A stretch of 64,000 bases of DNA. It comes from an uncultured Armatimonadota bacterium. Lineage in GTDB: Bacteria; Armatimonadota; Fimbriimonadia; Fimbriimonadales; Fimbriimonadaceae. The position numbers and the translations under genes were made by a program. The stretch covers positions 186,001-250,000 of the forward strand of contig CAIYLG010000002.1 of the NCBI GenBank assembly GCA_903927025.1, given 5' to 3'. Below the pieces are notes generated by a model that searched no databases, had not been told where the DNA came from, and saw only the letters and a list, made by a program, of their open reading frames with translations. Below are positions 35,077 to 44,173 of this stretch, piece after piece; the first letter of the stretch is position 1, and every line of letters starts with the position of its first letter.

Positions 35077-35565
35077 TTACTTCTTGGTGGAAGCAATACC
35101 CGTGATTTCGACTTTGATCGTCGAAGCATCGAACCCGAGCTCGGCAGCCTGTCTGTCAATTGCTTCCGTCACCACGGCCGGCAACTTCAGCTCCATCACT
35201 TCACCGGTCTTCTCGTCGACGAGAACCTCGGATCTGCGGCCGGTGCACTCGACCATTCGGCAAGGGAAATATCCATCCACAACGCCAATGTGGTGAATTA
35301 ACCCCACTTCCTGGAGTGTGGACAGGATGCGATAAACGCTGACTACATCAATCTTGCCACCGCCAGAAATGATCTTCTCGTGGATAGCATAGGCGCTGAG
35401 CGCCGTCGTGGTATCGGCGAGTGCTCGGATCACCTGAACGCGTGGCATCGTGATCCTGTAGCCAGCGTTGCGCAGTTCCTTGAGCGAATGCTCTTCGTAA
35501 ATCTTGGCTCCTGAAAGGGCTACCGGGCTCTGTGCGATGGTGTCGCGTGATCTTCTCTCTTTCAT
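35077..35565 (-). CDS. Fur-family regulator with altered metal site
   Basis: 162 residues from ATG 35565. The N-terminal winged helix is typical of Fur/PerR: LKELRNAGYRITMPRVQVIR, then LSAYAIHEKI and DVVSVYRILSTLQEVGLIHH. The dimerisation domain is unusual. Where Fur proteins have His-rich HxH and CxxC sites this one has GYFPCRMVECTGRRSEVL, a C-x4-C without neighbouring His, and no C-terminal Cys pair. Metal sensing may therefore differ. CATAAT ends seven bases before the ATG (leaderless). It is divergent from a small conserved-looking gene. Confidence 0.8.
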   Translation of the reverse strand: MKERRSRDTIAQSPVALSGAKIYEEHSLKELRNAGYRITMPRVQVIRALADTTTALSAYAIHEKIISGGGKIDVVSVYRILSTLQEVGLIHHIGVVDGYFPCRMVECTGRRSEVLVDEKTGEVMELKLPAVVTEAIDRQAAELGFDASTIKVEITGIASTKK

Positions 35566-35572
35566 ATCAACT

Positions 35573-35578
35573 ATTATG
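35573..35578 (-). promoter_or_regulatory. -10 box, leaderless fur-like gene
   Basis: CATAAT on the minus strand, seven bases upstream of ATG 35565. Five of six consensus positions match. Confidence 0.45.
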
Positions 35579-35793
35579 TAGGACGCCCAAATCGAAATGT
35601 TGAGCACATTTTCTTGACATTTTGTCAAACTTGTCGAATATCAACGAAGCTTACAGAATTCCAACCGGAATGACATATGAACAGAGACCTTCGCAACTTC
35701 GCAAAAACTAGGTTCCGTTGAACCTGAGTTTATGATATGATCTAGCCCGAATAGCTCCGGAGATTCAAGTTCCGAGGAGCTGATGGAGGGAAC

Positions 35794-35988
35794 ATGCAGT
35801 TTTATAATTTGAAAACGCGTTCGCACGTTGAGATTCCAGAATCAGATGTGAAGAAAGTCAAAATGACCCGCAAGACAAAGTCTGGCGAGCAGATTCGATA
35901 CGCTCTCACCGCGACCTACGAAGGCAACAAGCTGTTCAAGTTCGTGAATGAGGCCACCTACAAGTCTTCAAGCGCAACCGAAGCCTAA
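35794..35988 (+). CDS. Small basic protein of unknown function
   Basis: 64 residues, lysine-rich and probably a small beta-barrel or beta-sheet protein: QFYNLKTRSHVEIPESDV, then KVKMTRKTKSGEQIRYALT and TYEGNKLFKFVNEATYK. The ATG has a strong GGAGG six bases upstream, unlike most neighbours. The leader contains GGTTC/GAACC (35711-35724) and an AGCTCC/GGAGCT stem (35753-35781) shortly before the Shine-Dalgarno site, which might control translation. No family is recognised; it could be nucleic-acid binding. Confidence 0.7.
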   Translation: MQFYNLKTRSHVEIPESDVKKVKMTRKTKSGEQIRYALTATYEGNKLFKFVNEATYKSSSATEA

Positions 35989-36189
35989 AACGTTTTTCAT
36001 AGGCACTGGACGGGAATGGGACCTAGGCCCTGACTGTACGTGTTGACCCAGTCACAGATGACGGCGCTGCCGTTCTCTGTTGACTGGTTTTTCATTTAAA
36101 TTCATAAGCTCTCGGCTGCCGGACCTTTCTGCGTTGCCCTCCGATGGATCAGGCAGCCATCTCTCCCCGACGGTAAACTGAACGTTCGA

Positions 36190-37386
36190 ATGACCATCGA
36201 ACAGCAGCTGGCTGTGCTCCGACGCGGCACAACCGAGATCATCAGTGAAGCAGACCTTCGAAAGAAGCTGGAGAAAGGCACCCCGTTGCGCGTTAAGCTG
36301 GGTGTCGACCCGACTGCGAAGCACGTTACCCTCGGCTGGGCCGTTGTGCTGCGGAAGCTGAGAGACTTCCAGCGCCTTGGACACACCGCTTGCCTCATTA
36401 TCGGTGACTTCACCGCGATGATCGGCGATCCAAGCGGCAAGAGCAAGACCCGACCGCAGCTCACCCGAGAAGAGGTTCAGGCGAACGTAGATGCCGTCAT
36501 GGAGCAGGTTGGGGCGATCTTGGATCGATCCAAAACCGAGATCTACTTCAACAAGGACTGGCTCGGCAAGATGACATTTGAAGACGTCATTCGCCTGAGC
36601 TCTCGCTACACCGTCGCTCGGATTCTTGAGCGAGACGACTTTACCAAGCGCCTTGCCGAGCATAAGCCGATAGCTATGCACGAGATCATGTACCCACTGT
36701 GCCAGGGTATGGACTCGGTTGAGATCAATGCCGACGTCGAAATTGGTGGCAACGATCAGAAGTTCAACAACCTCGTAGGCCGCACCCTGATGGAGCAGTA
36801 CGGTCAGGAACCCCAGGTTGTGGTGCTGTGCCCTCTTCTGGTGGGCACGGACGGCACAGAGAAAATGTCTCAGTCGCTGGGCAACTACATCTCGGTCATC
36901 GATACGCCAAATGACATGTACGGCAAGACGATGTCGATTCCAGACAGCCTGATTGAGAACTACTTCGAATTGGCTACCGATGTGCCGATGGACGAAGTCA
37001 AGCAGCTGTTGGCAGATACGCCCAACCCACGCGATGCCAAGCGCCGCCTGGCCCGTGAGATCGTCGCGCTTTATCATGGTGCTGATGCCGCTCAGGAAGC
37101 GGACGACTACTTCATCAATACGTTCAGCAAGCGGCAGCAGCCGGTGGAAGCAGAAGAGGCTTCTATCCCAGAAGCCGTGCTAGAGAACGGACAGGTGATG
37201 CTAGCCGCGCTTATCGGGTCTCTAGGGCTCGCGAAGAGCAACAGCGACGCACGAAGACAGATGCAGGCTGGAGCCGTATCGCTTGACTCGGAGAAGGTTA
37301 CGGACCCAACCGCTAAGTTCGCTCCTGACGCACTAGTGGGCAAAACCCTCAAAGTGGGCAAGCACCAGTTCCGAAAGCTGGTTTAG
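36190..37386 (+). CDS. tyrS: Tyrosyl-tRNA synthetase
   Basis: 398 residues, class I aminoacyl-tRNA synthetase of the TyrRZ type. The HIGH-type signature is KHVTLGWA, the tyrosine/ATP pocket includes YPLCQGMDSVEINADVEIGG, and the KMSKS loop is EKMSQSLGNYI (Lys to Gln at the fourth position, which is tolerated). A C-terminal S4 RNA-binding domain covers about 335-398 (SNSDARRQMQAGAVSLDSEK). It charges tRNA-Tyr. No T-box leader is visible upstream. Confidence 0.95.
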   Translation: MTIEQQLAVLRRGTTEIISEADLRKKLEKGTPLRVKLGVDPTAKHVTLGWAVVLRKLRDFQRLGHTACLIIGDFTAMIGDPSGKSKTRPQLTREEVQANVDAVMEQVGAILDRSKTEIYFNKDWLGKMTFEDVIRLSSRYTVARILERDDFTKRLAEHKPIAMHEIMYPLCQGMDSVEINADVEIGGNDQKFNNLVGRTLMEQYGQEPQVVVLCPLLVGTDGTEKMSQSLGNYISVIDTPNDMYGKTMSIPDSLIENYFELATDVPMDEVKQLLADTPNPRDAKRRLAREIVALYHGADAAQEADDYFINTFSKRQQPVEAEEASIPEAVLENGQVMLAALIGSLGLAKSNSDARRQMQAGAVSLDSEKVTDPTAKFAPDALVGKTLKVGKHQFRKLV

Positions 37387-37389
37387 CCG

Positions 37390-38268
37390 CTATTCGAACA
37401 GGGATGCGGCGAACTCGTCTGGCTTGAAGTCCTTCAGGTCATCTACCTTTTCGCCGGTCCCAATTAGCTTGATTGGGATTTTCAGACGATCGTAGACGCC
37501 GATAAGAGCTCCGCCTCTCGCGGTGCCGTCGATCTTAGTCAACACGAGCCCAGTCACGCCTGCAGCCTTGCTGAACTCTTCCGCCTGGCGAATAGCGTTC
37601 TGCCCAGTATTTGCGTCCAGAACAAGCAAGACTTCGTCTGGCTTGCGTCCGAGGGCTTTCTCAGTTACTCGGAGCACCTTGCCGAGTTCAGCCATCAGGT
37701 TGCCCTTACTGTGCTGACGCCCTGCAGTGTCGCACAACACAAAGTTGGCGCCACGGGCCTTTGCAGCGGTAATCGCATCGAAAATGACGGCGCTGGAATC
37801 GGACCCAGGCTGGTTGCGGACGATTTCACATCCGGTCCGATCCGCCCAAACTTCAAGCTGCTCTATGGCCGCGGCACGAAACGTGTCACCTGCCGCCAAA
37901 ACAACCTTGAATCCACGCTTGGTGAGCAAGCGGGCAACCTTGGCAATTGTGGTGGTCTTCCCTACTCCGTTCACCCCGACAAAAACAAAAACGCTAGGGT
38001 CTTCATCGTTCACCTCGAGGCCGTACTCTCCCTGTTGCTTGAATCGGTCTGCGATCGCCTTTTGAAGCCTCAGCTTCATCGCGTGGGGATCGGTGATCTT
38101 CTCGACGCGGACGGCAGTCCTGAGTTCCTCGAGGATCGAAGTCGCGGTGGTGATGTTGGTGTCTGCCTGGAGCAGCGCCTCTTCCAACTCTTCGTAAAAG
38201 TCTTCATCAATCACGCCTCGACCCAGCATTCGGTCGACACGCTCCATCAGGCGCTTGAACATACGCAT
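37390..38268 (-). CDS. ftsY: Signal recognition particle receptor FtsY
   Basis: 292 residues, the NG domain only. The N-domain four-helix bundle opens ERVDRMLGRGVIDEDFYEEL. The GTPase motifs are GVNGVGKTTTIAKVA (G1), DTFRAAAIEQLEVWADR (insertion box), DTAGRQHSKGNLMAEL (G3), TKIDGTARGG (G4) and GTGEKVDDLKDF at the end. The acidic A domain of E. coli FtsY is absent, as in many bacteria. It receives ribosome-nascent-chain-SRP complexes at the inner membrane. It is convergent with tyrS, three bases apart. Confidence 0.95.
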   Translation of the reverse strand: MRMFKRLMERVDRMLGRGVIDEDFYEELEEALLQADTNITTATSILEELRTAVRVEKITDPHAMKLRLQKAIADRFKQQGEYGLEVNDEDPSVFVFVGVNGVGKTTTIAKVARLLTKRGFKVVLAAGDTFRAAAIEQLEVWADRTGCEIVRNQPGSDSSAVIFDAITAAKARGANFVLCDTAGRQHSKGNLMAELGKVLRVTEKALGRKPDEVLLVLDANTGQNAIRQAEEFSKAAGVTGLVLTKIDGTARGGALIGVYDRLKIPIKLIGTGEKVDDLKDFKPDEFAASLFE

Positions 38269-38357
38269 AAGAGGTTAGCACTTGCGGGAGTCGGTCTGGG
38301 ATGCATAAAGCTCCTTTGACTATCACCGTGACGCTGCCAAACCTTATCCATCATTCA

Positions 38358-39044
38358 ATGCACCGGCTAATGAAAATATTGCGTCACTACGGTCATGTTT
38401 TGAGCATCGGCACACTCTGCGTTGCCTCTGCGGCACCAAACGGCCAGGCACCCAGTCATTCCGGTGCCCAAACCATTGAAAGCCAGACCTACCGCTCTCC
38501 AGACGGAGCCTTGACTGCCAAAGTGGTTTCAGTCCGGCAGACTCTGAGCTATGGAGGCAATCCAAGCCAAATTGTGATTCGGGATCGCACCGGACACCGG
38601 ATCGCGTCGCGAGATCACTCGATGTACCCCAACCAGGGCTTGACCGTCGGGCAAGCCGCCTGGACGCATGATGGGCGCTTCTTTGTGTATCAAACGGAGC
38701 AATCCGGTGGGCACTCGCCTTGGCACCACCCGACTTTCTTTTACAGTCGCAAGAATGGCCATTTCTACAGCCTCGATGCTGCCCTCCAAGGGCTTGGATC
38801 GGGCGACGGTGCGATTACAGAGCCGCTTAAGCTAATTTCCCCAGCCACTGTCGCCACCACGGGCCGTTACTATGGAAAGGAGACCGTCGGATTGCACATG
38901 TTCATCGACCCCAAAAATCCAGACGGAGAGCGAAAGCTCCAGATCAACCTTAGATGGCTCGAGGCACATTTAGCCCAGTCTGCGCTCTCTACCGATGCAG
39001 CGGATCGAAAAGCGAGAGCGTTGGCAGATCGCGAGTACAAGTGA
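38358..39044 (+). CDS. Secreted hypothetical protein
   Basis: About 228 residues from ATG 38358; ATG 38370 and an upstream start at 38301 are alternatives. A signal peptide (HVLSIGTLCVASAAPNGQA) is followed by a beta-rich domain with SQTYRSPDGALTAKVVSV, YGGNPSQIVIRDRTGH and AAWTHDGRFFVYQTEQSGGH, which looks like part of a beta-propeller or lipocalin-like fold. No catalytic motif is recognised. No operon partner. Confidence 0.65.
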   Translation: MHRLMKILRHYGHVLSIGTLCVASAAPNGQAPSHSGAQTIESQTYRSPDGALTAKVVSVRQTLSYGGNPSQIVIRDRTGHRIASRDHSMYPNQGLTVGQAAWTHDGRFFVYQTEQSGGHSPWHHPTFFYSRKNGHFYSLDAALQGLGSGDGAITEPLKLISPATVATTGRYYGKETVGLHMFIDPKNPDGERKLQINLRWLEAHLAQSALSTDAADRKARALADREYK

Positions 39045-39099
39045 GGACTCACGGCGATAAGCCTTCGCTTTCAACCTGGACAGCACGATCGCCTTCCTG

Positions 39100-39876
39100 T
39101 CACTTCAGATGACCTGATTTCTCAACCGCGTCCAACCAAATTCGCCACCGTCGAGAGAGGCGGACGAGAAATGATTTGAATGGCGGGTGACTTGGCGTGC
39201 GGAAGTCTTTATGTGTTTGGAGCCGCATTCGCTCGGTTTTGGCAAGTTGGGGAGCGCGAAGGAGGAGCGCCTGCCCAATCTCATGATAGAGAAGCAAACT
39301 CCAGATATTCTGGCTGGGATAGCTCTTGGCGACTGCCTTTTTTTCCGCCACCTCGGCCTCAGTGAGTTCCAACACCTCTTGTCCCTCGGGTCTGCTAAAT
39401 CGGTTGAATCGCTGGAGCCAGAAGATGAAGTAGGTGTGATAAAACGGGATCTCGTAGACAGGACCATTGAAGGTTTGATTCACCACGTAGTTGGTCGCAT
39501 CGTGGTCTAGGTGGCCCTGTTCAAAGGCGCCGCAGCACACTCGGTCTGGCTGAAGTCGCGCCATCAGTTCACGAAATTGGGGAAGCAGGTGCTGGATCTC
39601 ATCGCAGACTTGACCATCATTTCCATCTAGAAAGTGCAAACTCGACTCAGGCACGCCGAGTCGAGTTGCCACCGTGACGGCCTCCGCTTTGCGGATGGGC
39701 GTACTGTGGGTCCAGCACATGTGAACGTCGACTCCAGCGGCACAAAGGCGCTTGATCCAGATCGCGATCGTGATTTCATCATCTGGGTGGGTAAAGCAGA
39801 AGAGCCACCGAATCTTGGGCGAAAGGCTGAAGATCTTCGATCCCTCTCCCACATTTGATGCCAATCCTCCGTCCAC
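39100..39876 (-). CDS. PIG-L/LmbE-family deacetylase
   Basis: About 258 residues from GTG 39876; GTG 39852 is also possible. The zinc site is formed by FTHPDDE near the N-terminus and the second motif GHLDHDATN. The family N-deacetylates sugars such as GlcNAc on lipids or small thiols. It directly follows the GT9 gene (five bases between) in a lipid A/LPS gene run, so an amino-sugar of the LPS is a plausible substrate. The C-terminal 50 residues are basic and amphipathic. Confidence 0.82.
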   Translation of the reverse strand: MDGGLASNVGEGSKIFSLSPKIRWLFCFTHPDDEITIAIWIKRLCAAGVDVHMCWTHSTPIRKAEAVTVATRLGVPESSLHFLDGNDGQVCDEIQHLLPQFRELMARLQPDRVCCGAFEQGHLDHDATNYVVNQTFNGPVYEIPFYHTYFIFWLQRFNRFSRPEGQEVLELTEAEVAEKKAVAKSYPSQNIWSLLLYHEIGQALLLRAPQLAKTERMRLQTHKDFRTPSHPPFKSFLVRLSRRWRIWLDAVEKSGHLK

Positions 39877-39881
39877 CCCAG

Positions 39882-40820
39882 CTATGGCAAGACCTCTTTC
39901 AGAAGGGCCTTCACAGCGTCTGGCTGGATGTTGGCGAGGGCACCGGGATCGTAGAGGCACCGTGATATCTGACCGTAAGGGCACGAACGCTCAGGTCGGG
40001 TGATGCTGTACAGACCAATTGCTGGCTTACCCAATGCTGCCGCGATGTGCGTACTGCCAGTATCGCCCCCAAGATGGGCCGATGCGAGATCAATCAGCGC
40101 CACTAACTGGCGCACCGACGTTTTCCCCAAGAAGTTTTGTGGCTTCGAATGGCAGTTGGAAATGACCTCATTGGCGGCGGCTATGTCCCCCTCTGCTTTG
40201 CCCCCGATGAGCACGGATGCCACTCCCCGATTCGACAGATCATCAATTGCGGCGGCAAAGGAACTCGGGACCCAGCGCTTGGAGGCCCAGCCTGCTCCTG
40301 CGTTGATGACGACAAATGGGGCTCTCACCCCATGTTCCTCAAGCAGAAGCTTCACTACGTCCGTATCTTCAGACTTGGGGCTAAGACAGAATTCAGCGCG
40401 ATCCATGATGCCGCCGACCGATCGAGCCACATCGACGTACTGGTCGACCACATGGAGCGAGGTTGGGTCTGGCATTACCCGCTCGCTAAAGAGCCATGCC
40501 GCCTCCCTTCGCCAGTGGTAGCCAACTTTCACCTTCGCCTTTGCCTTCCAAATGCACAGGCCGCTCTTTCCCAGCCCTTGAAGGTCCAGAGCCGCTTCAA
40601 ACTCTCCCTCATAGGTGGGAATCCCCTTTAGAGAAAACTTGATGGGCAACACGGTATCCACTGCCGAGCAACACTCGACAATTCCGGCAAACCGGCGATC
40701 CACCACCCAGGTGATCTCGCAATCAGGAAAGGCTCGCTTGAGCGACACGGCTGCGGGGAGGGAGCAAACAGTGTCTCCAAGGGCAGAGAGTCGGCTGATC
40801 AGGAACCGTGGCGAATTCAA
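39882..40820 (-). CDS. GT9 glycosyltransferase (heptosyltransferase-like)
   Basis: About 312 residues taking TTG 40820, which overlaps the stop of the acyltransferase; ATG 40871 would overlap it by 55 bases. The GT-B fold of family 9 is clear: FLISRLSALGDTVCSLPAAV at the N-terminus, VVINAGAGWASKRWVPSSFA near the middle, HLGGDTGSTHIAAALGKPAI with the ADP-sugar pocket, then GLYSITRPERSCPYG. It probably adds a heptose or similar sugar to the LPS core on the cytoplasmic face of the inner membrane. Confidence 0.88.
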   Translation of the reverse strand: MNSPRFLISRLSALGDTVCSLPAAVSLKRAFPDCEITWVVDRRFAGIVECCSAVDTVLPIKFSLKGIPTYEGEFEAALDLQGLGKSGLCIWKAKAKVKVGYHWRREAAWLFSERVMPDPTSLHVVDQYVDVARSVGGIMDRAEFCLSPKSEDTDVVKLLLEEHGVRAPFVVINAGAGWASKRWVPSSFAAAIDDLSNRGVASVLIGGKAEGDIAAANEVISNCHSKPQNFLGKTSVRQLVALIDLASAHLGGDTGSTHIAAALGKPAIGLYSITRPERSCPYGQISRCLYDPGALANIQPDAVKALLKEVLP

Positions 40821-41710
40821 AGCAGATTGCGTTTCCTTGCGCTCTTCCAGCGGTCGTGCATCCACAGCCACTGCTCGGGATATTCGCGAATCACCGACTC
40901 CAACACCTCGTTGAGACGTGTCATCAGTTCTTCTGGACTTGAAATTTCATTTTCGATATCTACCGGCGGCTTCACGACGACTTTATACTTGCCCGGCCCA
41001 ATTCGCACGCAGTAGCTTGGCAGCAGCACGGCACCGGTGCGCTGATGAAGCACAGCAGGACCTAGAACGGTGCCACAGGGCTTTCCGAAGAAGGGGACAA
41101 ATGCGTCATCAGCATTCTGGTCACCGAGGATGCCCACAATTTCCTTGCGCTTTAGCTTGACGAGGATGGGCCGAGCAGAATCACCTCGAGAAAGGACGTT
41201 GATGCCGGTCATGGCTCTGAGCTGACCCACCCGATCCTGGACCGCCCCCTGATTCGCATCTCGGGCAACAACCGAAATCTGTCGCCCCGTGGCGATCAGC
41301 CAATGTCCAAACCGTTCCCAGTTACCCAGATGGGCTGTACAGGCGATAATTCCCTTCCCCACTGCCGCCGCCGCCTCATAGTGTTCAAAGCCTTCCACTT
41401 CTGTGTTGGCGAGAACCTCTTCGTTGGTCCGGAGGGGAGTGCGGAGAAAGTCTGCGGTAATGAGCCCAAAGTGGCGGAACATCTTCCGGGCTATTTCCTC
41501 GCACTTGGCGTCAGTCCAGTCTGGGAATGCCATATGGAGATTGGAAATCGCTCTGAGACGACGCTTCTTGAGGACACGATAGGTGAGGTCGCCAAACGCC
41601 TCCCCACGCCTCTCCGCTTTAGCGACATCCTTGCAGGCAAAGTACCGCTCGCCGAAGCGAAAGGCGGAGAGCCCGAAACGTTCGATAAGGGCTTTCTGCC
41701 AGTTACTCAT
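40817..41710 (-). CDS. lpxL: Lipid A acyltransferase (LpxL/HtrB family)
   Basis: 297 residues. The family's HxxxxE catalytic motif is present as TAHLGNWERFGHW, with DQNADDAFVPFFGKPC and GAVLLPSYCVRIGPGKY downstream, ending with EQWLWMHDRWK, a strongly conserved LpxL/LpxM block. It transfers a secondary acyl chain to lipid A (or its precursor) at the inner membrane. It starts one base after the lpxK stop. The presence of lpxK and lpxL indicates an LPS-containing outer membrane. Confidence 0.92.
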   Translation of the reverse strand: MSNWQKALIERFGLSAFRFGERYFACKDVAKAERRGEAFGDLTYRVLKKRRLRAISNLHMAFPDWTDAKCEEIARKMFRHFGLITADFLRTPLRTNEEVLANTEVEGFEHYEAAAAVGKGIIACTAHLGNWERFGHWLIATGRQISVVARDANQGAVQDRVGQLRAMTGINVLSRGDSARPILVKLKRKEIVGILGDQNADDAFVPFFGKPCGTVLGPAVLHQRTGAVLLPSYCVRIGPGKYKVVVKPPVDIENEISSPEELMTRLNEVLESVIREYPEQWLWMHDRWKSARKRNLL

Positions 41711-41711
41711 T

Positions 41712-42674
41712 TCAAACCGATTCCAACCAACTTTCCAGAGCGTCTTGTGGCTCTATCCTGATATTTTGTAGCGCGATGAAGATTTGTCGCTGGTGAATAT
41801 CATTCCGATCCTTTAGTTTCACCCAATCTTTCGCCGTGACAATGATGGGGAGGCCGGTTGGGAGACCCTCCAAAAGATCCACGGCATCCAGCTTATCGTG
41901 ATCTGGCAACAGCTTAGCCTGCGTCTCTCCAGCATGATTGGGAACCTGTGAGGCTAGTTCTGCCAGAAATCGGCGGGGCTGACCCAAGGCACACAGGACC
42001 GCATAGGCTTCTGGGTTCTGTTCGACCCCTTCTGGATTCACGATGCGCAGCGGACCTCGCACGACTTGAAAGTCATCGGGAATACGCCGATCTGCGCGCC
42101 GTCGATTTCCTCGCGGCTCGCGATACGGCCCCGCGGGCATGCATCGCGAGTTGATCGGAGTTTCATCGAGGATAAGCGTTGCGTCTTTCTTCAGCGGGAG
42201 GTGCTGAAATCCGTCGTCCATCAGCAGAATGGCATCTGGAAAGCGGGCATGAACCAATTCTGCGGCCATCACCCGATTGCGCCCCACTACCAACGGAACG
42301 CTCGGAAGAAGCCATCGAAACATGGATGGCTCGTCGCCCCACGTTCCCGCAGGCAAGGGACCCTGAGGTGCAATTTCAGCATTGGCCGAATGTTCGGCAC
42401 CATATCCGCTGCATCCCACCACCACTTTCTTCCCCATCTGCAGGAGCAAGGAGGCCAAGTAGAGCGTCACAGGACTCTTACCGCTACCGCCGGTCACCAG
42501 ATTTCCGACGCAGATCACGGGATGATGCGGCGCTTTTGACTTTTTGAACCCGAATCGATATGCCGCCAGATACCCCTGCCAACCCAAGGCATAGAGCCAT
42601 GAAAGGGGCGTTAACCCGGTACGTGCGGCGGTTTCAAATGGGCTTGTCCCTTCCCAGATTTCATCGGGCCGCAT
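41712..42674 (-). CDS. lpxK: Tetraacyldisaccharide 4'-kinase
   Basis: 320 residues. The P-loop GNLVTGGSGKSPVTLYLASLL and LLMDDGFQHLPLKKDATLIL, which contains the catalytic DGFQH block, identify LpxK. It phosphorylates the 4' position of the lipid A disaccharide on the inner leaflet of the inner membrane. It is the first gene of lpxK-lpxL-GT9-PIG-L. TACAAT ends six bases before the ATG, indicating a leaderless mRNA. Confidence 0.93.
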   Translation of the reverse strand: MRPDEIWEGTSPFETAARTGLTPLSWLYALGWQGYLAAYRFGFKKSKAPHHPVICVGNLVTGGSGKSPVTLYLASLLLQMGKKVVVGCSGYGAEHSANAEIAPQGPLPAGTWGDEPSMFRWLLPSVPLVVGRNRVMAAELVHARFPDAILLMDDGFQHLPLKKDATLILDETPINSRCMPAGPYREPRGNRRRADRRIPDDFQVVRGPLRIVNPEGVEQNPEAYAVLCALGQPRRFLAELASQVPNHAGETQAKLLPDHDKLDAVDLLEGLPTGLPIIVTAKDWVKLKDRNDIHQRQIFIALQNIRIEPQDALESWLESV

Positions 42675-42680
42675 TACTGG

Positions 42681-42686
42681 ATTGTA
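42681..42686 (-). promoter_or_regulatory. -10 box, leaderless lpxK operon
   Basis: TACAAT on the minus strand, six bases upstream of ATG 42674. Five of six consensus positions match. Confidence 0.45.
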
Positions 42687-42876
42687 GCTCTTAGCTCGCG
42701 GAACGGTTCGTGAACGTCATTCGCATCCCCGGAGCGCGTTACACTCGTAGTAAGACCTTATGAAGCGTGGATTTCGCCCTCCCATCGTTGGCCAGATCTT
42801 CGCTACGGTGCCGTGCGCTCGGTCGCGATGTTTGGCCTCATTCGTCTCGATTTCAAGGCACTCGCTACCGTTGCCG

Positions 42877-43518
42877 ATGCGATTTGAACCTAGTCAACTG
42901 CTATTTGGCCTTGGCGCTGGAATGCTCATTGTCGGCTGGCTCGCCAACTCCTTCACGCGCCTTGGAACGCTGGCGATCGGCCTGGGATGGACGTTTCTCG
43001 GAGTAGCGCTCGTGGCTGCGTTGACCCAGGAGCGAATTCTGATCGGCCAGACACGCTGGAAGCTGATTCGCCAGTTGGACGAGGCGCGCCGGTCGGTGGG
43101 CCTAGATCATGTGATCCTTCCCGAATCTTTAGAACTGCTTGAGCGGGCAGCCCAGCAATGGGAGCGAACCGAACATGAACTGGCAGCCCTCGTCTGGAAT
43201 GAGCAGGCAGAGCTCAAGTCGAGAATTAGTCGGGCAGCACATCTTCGCATGGAAGACATTTTGGTTGCAGAATGCGGCACGACAATCGAATCAGGTGTTG
43301 ACGACGAATTGGCGGCGGATGGACTACAGATGGCGATTGTTGAACTCAGCAAACTTGCCGACCTCGTGGACGCCGCCGGAGCTGCGCTCACTAGCTATCC
43401 GCGGGCGGAGTTTGAGTCCTCTGGGGTTGAGCCGCTCATGATCCAACCGGCGCTCGAATCCCTAGACAGCTACCTTTCTGAGTGGGAATCGAAGGCTAGC
43501 CAGCTGACAGCCCTTTAA
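42877..43518 (+). CDS. Hypothetical membrane protein with helical cytoplasmic domain
   Basis: About 213 residues if ATG 42877 is used; the frame is open back to 42760. Two membrane helices near the N-terminus (GLGAGMLIVGWLANSF and AIGLGWTFLGVALVAALT) precede a long helical domain (RRSVGLDHVILPESLELLER, then AADGLQMAIVELSKLADLVD). No family is recognised. Its 3' end overlaps the convergent isochorismatase-fold gene by 23 bases. Confidence 0.65.
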   Translation: MRFEPSQLLFGLGAGMLIVGWLANSFTRLGTLAIGLGWTFLGVALVAALTQERILIGQTRWKLIRQLDEARRSVGLDHVILPESLELLERAAQQWERTEHELAALVWNEQAELKSRISRAAHLRMEDILVAECGTTIESGVDDELAADGLQMAIVELSKLADLVDAAGAALTSYPRAEFESSGVEPLMIQPALESLDSYLSEWESKASQLTAL

Positions 43519-44062
43519 CAATCTGCAGGACCGGCTTGAAGTCGGGTGACGCGGCAGAGCCCACCCATTCGTAAACCACTGACTCTGAGTGGGCTGGCAC
43601 TGCACCAGCATCCCGGATTCGCTCCATTCCGAGTTTGTGCCGCTCCATGGTTCGAGAGGAAACTGCATCTGGGCAGACGACGACTTCGAAGCCTCGATCA
43701 AGCAGATCGTTGGCGGTGAGACTGACGCAGATATGGGTTTCCGTTCCCACCAGCACCACTTGAGTGCGGCCGAGTTCAGTGAGCTTCGCCAGATAATCTT
43801 CACACCCAGCCGCGCTAAAAGTCATTTTCGAGTAAATGGCGGTCGGATCCAAAAATGGCTGAAGTTCGTCGCAGGTATTCCCCATTCGGCTCGGATTCTG
43901 CTCCGTCGTAAGCACCGGAATTCCCAAGTGGTTTGCCACTTTTGCAAGGAATGCAACTCGCTCTAGAACTCTAGAGCTCTCAAAGATGGTCTTTGTGAGT
44001 GTCGGCTGAATATCAATGATAGTCAGCACGCACTTTTGCGGATCGAGCTTCACCCGAGGCAT
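43496..44062 (-). CDS. Isochorismatase-family hydrolase (YcaC-like)
   Basis: 188 residues from ATG 44062. The cysteine hydrolase triad is Asp in TIIDIQPTL, Lys in IYSKMTFSA and Cys in VGTETHICVSLTANDLLDRG, with the usual cis-peptide region before the Cys. The family hydrolyses amides, ureas or isochorismate-like ethers; the substrate is unknown. TATAAT lies seven bases before the ATG, and an in-frame ATG at 44071 overlaps that box, supporting the later start. Confidence 0.88.
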   Translation of the reverse strand: MPRVKLDPQKCVLTIIDIQPTLTKTIFESSRVLERVAFLAKVANHLGIPVLTTEQNPSRMGNTCDELQPFLDPTAIYSKMTFSAAGCEDYLAKLTELGRTQVVLVGTETHICVSLTANDLLDRGFEVVVCPDAVSSRTMERHKLGMERIRDAGAVPAHSESVVYEWVGSAASPDFKPVLQIVKGLSAG

Positions 44063-44069
44063 GGTATGC

Positions 44070-44075
44070 ATTATA
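44070..44075 (-). promoter_or_regulatory. -10 box, leaderless isochorismatase-like gene
   Basis: Perfect TATAAT on the minus strand, seven bases upstream of ATG 44062. TTGTCT lies 15 bases further upstream. Confidence 0.5.
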
Positions 44076-44173
44076 GGCAGATGGGTCGGTAGACAAGTTC
44101 GTTCTGACAGGCTACAATGAACCTGCTCAAGGAACGAGCGAACGCTCGGCCCGGACTTCAGGAGGAAACAACT

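Noticed and set aside
35989..36189. T-box leader before tyrS
   Set aside because: No T-box sequence, specifier stem or terminator/antiterminator pair could be identified.
36052..37077. 341-codon minus-strand frame opposite tyrS
   Set aside because: It is antisense to the conserved tyrS sequence and has no domain-like pattern; it reflects the codon bias of the real gene.
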